Below are positions 5,287-7,122 of a stretch of DNA of 7,122 nt, piece by piece. A model generated the notes under the pieces. That model saw only the letters and a list, made by a program, of their open reading frames with translations. It was not told where the DNA came from and did no database searches. The position numbers and the translations under genes were made by a program. How positions within the stretch are numbered: position 1 is the first letter of the stretch; each line of letters begins with the position of its first letter. Location: positions 1 through 7,122 of the forward strand of contig CALKCV010000420.1 in assembly GCA_938083405.1 (NCBI GenBank), read 5' to 3'. Source of the stretch: an uncultured Microcoleaceae cyanobacterium (lineage in GTDB: Bacteria > Cyanobacteriota > Cyanobacteriia > Cyanobacteriales > Microcoleaceae).

Positions 5287-6501
5287 ATGACAATTTTTGA
5301 GTTAATTTCCAGCGCCAAACTCTCAACTTGCCTAACAGTTGCGGGGGCAATTCTCGGCGGCATCGCTACCATCAGCGCTTTGCTGATGGCTCAGAAAACC
5401 TTTAGTTTTCTGCGCGCCGTTTCTCCAGGAGAAGTAGAGGAGGCAGTCGAAAAAGCTCCTCTTCCCGAGACTGCTTTAGCGCCAATTATTAGCATTCTCA
5501 AACCTCTAAAGGGTTTGGATAGCGAGTTGGCGCTAAATCTGGAATATTTCCTCAATTTGGAGGGGGTTAGTTACGAAGTATTAATAGGTATCGCCGATCG
5601 CGCGGATCCGGCCGTTTCTCTGGTAGAAGATTTCCTCGCAAACCATCCAGAAGCGCCGATGCGGTTAATTATTGTCGGCGCCCCGGGCAACCTACAACCA
5701 AAAATGGCTTCCCTCGCCGGTCTGGAGGCAGAAGCGCGAGGGAAGATTTTTTTGGTCAGCGACGGCAACACTCGCCCCCATCCGAAAAGTCTGCTGCCGG
5801 TTGTTGCTGTTTTTGAGGATGCCGCCGTGGGTGTCGCCAGCGCCCCGTTTTTCGTCAGGCAACCGGAGACTCTGGGGGCGAGGTTGCGGGCGTTGCGTAT
5901 CGGCACTTTAATTCTTACTTCTATTTGCGGGGTTTACTGCCTGACGAAAACTCCTGCCATAGTTGATAAGTGGATGGCGGTGAGGAAGGAGGCGATCGCT
6001 GAGTTGGGAGGTTTTGCTGTTTTGGGGGAGGTGATGTGCGCGGACGGTTTAATTGCTCCTAAATTGCGGGAGTTGGGTTGGCAGGGGGCGATAATTCCCG
6101 ATTTAATCGATGTCTATTTGGGCGAGTGGAACTTCCAGCAAGCTTATGCCCAACAGTTGCGATGGTCGCGTCACATCCGCTTTGTCGAACCCAAGGAACC
6201 GGTGGCGGAACTTTTCTGGAATGGGACGTTTTTGTTATTAATTGGGGCTGTTTTTTGGCTTTTGGGGTCGAGTTTGGGAGGGATTTTTTTGGGGGTTGCT
6301 GCTTTTTTGGTTTGGGGGATTTACGCAGTTGCTTATTTGCGCTTTGGCGGCTGTTGGCGGGATTTGTTGTTGCTGCCTTTCCAGGATTTGATGATGCTAC
6401 CCATTACTTTTTGGTGTTATCTCGGCAACGAGATTGTCTGGCGAGGTCAGCGTTTTCGAGTGGGCAAAGGGGGAGTTTTGGAAGAAGTAGTCAAACCATA
6501 G
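5287..6501 (+). CDS. Membrane glycosyltransferase, GT21 / ceramide glucosyltransferase-HpnI-like
   Basis: The 404-residue product has the layout of GT21-type processive-like glycosyltransferases, which move a sugar from a nucleotide sugar to a membrane lipid. An N-terminal membrane helix (about 13-36) is followed by a cytoplasmic GT-A domain from IISILKPLKGLD (67-78). Catalytic motifs seen are SDGNTR (158-163, D159 as the nucleotide/metal Asp), CADG (251-254, D253 as probable third Asp/base) and QQLRW (289-293, the QxxRW signature). Three hydrophobic C-terminal stretches (about 311-329, 331-352 and 359-379) should anchor it, ending in EIVWRGQRFRVGKGG. The start at 5287 has AGAGG at 5276-5280, 6 nt upstream. 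Known relatives glucosylate ceramide or modify hopanoids; the acceptor here cannot be read from sequence. The last 35 codons, including the stop, overlap the convergent desaturase gene. Residues 238-254 occupy the place of the family's 'ED/DD' motif with a single Asp. A different GT2 subfamily is the main alternative. Confidence 0.88.
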   Translation: MTIFELISSAKLSTCLTVAGAILGGIATISALLMAQKTFSFLRAVSPGEVEEAVEKAPLPETALAPIISILKPLKGLDSELALNLEYFLNLEGVSYEVLIGIADRADPAVSLVEDFLANHPEAPMRLIIVGAPGNLQPKMASLAGLEAEARGKIFLVSDGNTRPHPKSLLPVVAVFEDAAVGVASAPFFVRQPETLGARLRALRIGTLILTSICGVYCLTKTPAIVDKWMAVRKEAIAELGGFAVLGEVMCADGLIAPKLRELGWQGAIIPDLIDVYLGEWNFQQAYAQQLRWSRHIRFVEPKEPVAELFWNGTFLLLIGAVFWLLGSSLGGIFLGVAAFLVWGIYAVAYLRFGGCWRDLLLLPFQDLMMLPITFWCYLGNEIVWRGQRFRVGKGGVLEEVVKP

Positions 6502-7122
6502 ATATTTGAGGATCGATTTAACTTCTAGTTTGGCGTCAATGCGCGGTTTAACGATTCTTTCGTGGGCGGCGGGTAATACACTCCAATGCAATGTCGGGCG
6601 CAAATGGTGGATGGTATGATAGCCGTTATTAAAGAGCAACCAATTGCCGAGGGGACTGGTAAAGTTGCGGGAATGTTGATAGCGAGATTTGGGTTGGCAA
6701 CCTTCGTGTTGCAGCAGGTTTATTCCTAATAAACTCGCTATGCCGATCGCCCAAGGAATTAGGGTGAATATTACAAATTTCCAACCGCTAAGAATAATAA
6801 GGATGAGAATAAAAAGCCGCAAGGTTAGTTTTTCTTTTTGCAGGCTTTGTCGTTCGTCGTCTGGTAAGGTTTGCGCTTCGGAACTGCGCTTTCTTTTGGC
6901 GATATTTATTAAGCTTTGGACGATGTATCGCGGCAGCCGAATTATGCCGAGGCCGCTGCCGGCTAATTGGGGAGTAATCCAATCGTCGATATCCCCGCGA
7001 TAAAGGTGATGGTTGTAGTTATGGGCGACGACTATTTCTGTTGCGCTTCGCCCCAGACAAAGGGTGAGGATGATGTTAAAAAGATGGTTGATTTTTTGAC
7101 TTTCAAATATGGGTAAGTGTTT
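6397..7122 (-). CDS. Membrane fatty acid desaturase-family protein, C-terminal 241 residues (runs off right edge)
   Basis: The frame is open from the window edge to the TAG at 6397-6399, so the N terminus is missing; the TTG at 6822 is internal and not a start. The family consists of di-iron, multi-pass membrane oxygenases that desaturate or hydroxylate lipid acyl chains or related lipids. Visible histidine motifs are HNYNHH (34-39, counting from the right edge), QHEGC (138-142) and GYHTIHH (167-173), plus H179 and the framework NNGYHTIHHLRP. The first histidine box probably lies off-window. A hydrophobic membrane region spans about 102-137. These motifs fit PF00487-type desaturases better than CrtR or CrtW carotenoid enzymes, whose motifs differ. 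The substrate cannot be told. The conserved part appears to end near KYLWFDYF (206-213); the final 28 or so residues (QNSPFAHSK...) are a tail written antisense to the glycosyltransferase C terminus. No terminator separates the two convergent genes. Confidence 0.87.
   Translation of the reverse strand, partial: KHLPIFESQKINHLFNIILTLCLGRSATEIVVAHNYNHHLYRGDIDDWITPQLAGSGLGIIRLPRYIVQSLINIAKRKRSSEAQTLPDDERQSLQKEKLTLRLFILILIILSGWKFVIFTLIPWAIGIASLLGINLLQHEGCQPKSRYQHSRNFTSPLGNWLLFNNGYHTIHHLRPTLHWSVLPAAHERIVKPRIDAKLEVKSILKYLWFDYFFQNSPFAHSKTLTSPDNLVAEITPKSNG

Noticed and set aside
6078..6509. 143-residue plus-strand frame overlapping the glycosyltransferase, and minus-strand 5571-5906
   Set aside because: They are alternative frames of the glycosyltransferase gene, whose own frame carries the catalytic motifs.
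6689..7003. Plus-strand 104-residue and minus-strand 64-residue frames (6689-7003, 6788-6982)
   Set aside because: They overlap the desaturase reading frame, which is continuous to the window edge and carries the histidine motifs.

Overview
The window looks like chromosomal DNA of a filamentous, Oscillatoria/Microcoleus-type cyanobacterium. This is inferred from three HIP1 octamers (GCGATCGC at 2935, 5243 and 5992), cyanobacterial-style gatB and DUF4336 proteins, and intergenic spaces packed with hairpin repeats. No database search was possible, so the genus is a guess. I see no rRNA, tRNA, CRISPR array, insertion sequence or phage gene.

Layout. (a) 1-1696, minus strand: a two-gene unit. A 200-residue coiled-coil protein (1094-1696) is followed 13 bp downstream by a very Lys/Glu-rich, probably disordered protein that starts at 1080 and runs off the left edge. 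(b) 1697-2061: a divergent intergenic space with a candidate promoter and one doubtful open frame. (c) 2062-2259, plus: a 65-residue protein of unknown function. (d) 2268-2422: a nested inverted-repeat element. (e) 2493-3977, plus: gatB, complete. (f) 3978-4436: a repeat cluster holding a 105-bp hairpin repeat, a partial copy of it, and a long inverted repeat enclosing a 9-bp tandem array. (g) 4437-5147, plus: a DUF4336 protein starting with GTG. (h) 5148-5286: a second partial copy of the hairpin repeat and an 18-bp perfect palindrome. (i) 5287-6501, plus: a membrane GT21-like glycosyltransferase. (j) 6397-7122, minus: the C-terminal 241 residues of a membrane fatty acid desaturase-family protein that enters from the right edge.

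How the genes fit together. gatB is a housekeeping translation gene and appears to stand alone. The coiled-coil and disordered proteins are probably co-translated and may form a structural or scaffold pair. The glycosyltransferase and the desaturase are convergent and overlap by 105 bp; both families act on membrane lipids, so a shared glycolipid or acyl-lipid role is possible but unproven. The DUF4336 gene lies between two same-direction copies of the hairpin repeat.

I found no clear new defence or mobile system. The most unusual items are the repeat family and its truncated copies, the 155-bp nested palindrome, the tandem array inside a long inverted repeat, the in-register antisense overlap at 6397-6501, and the disordered/coiled-coil gene pair.
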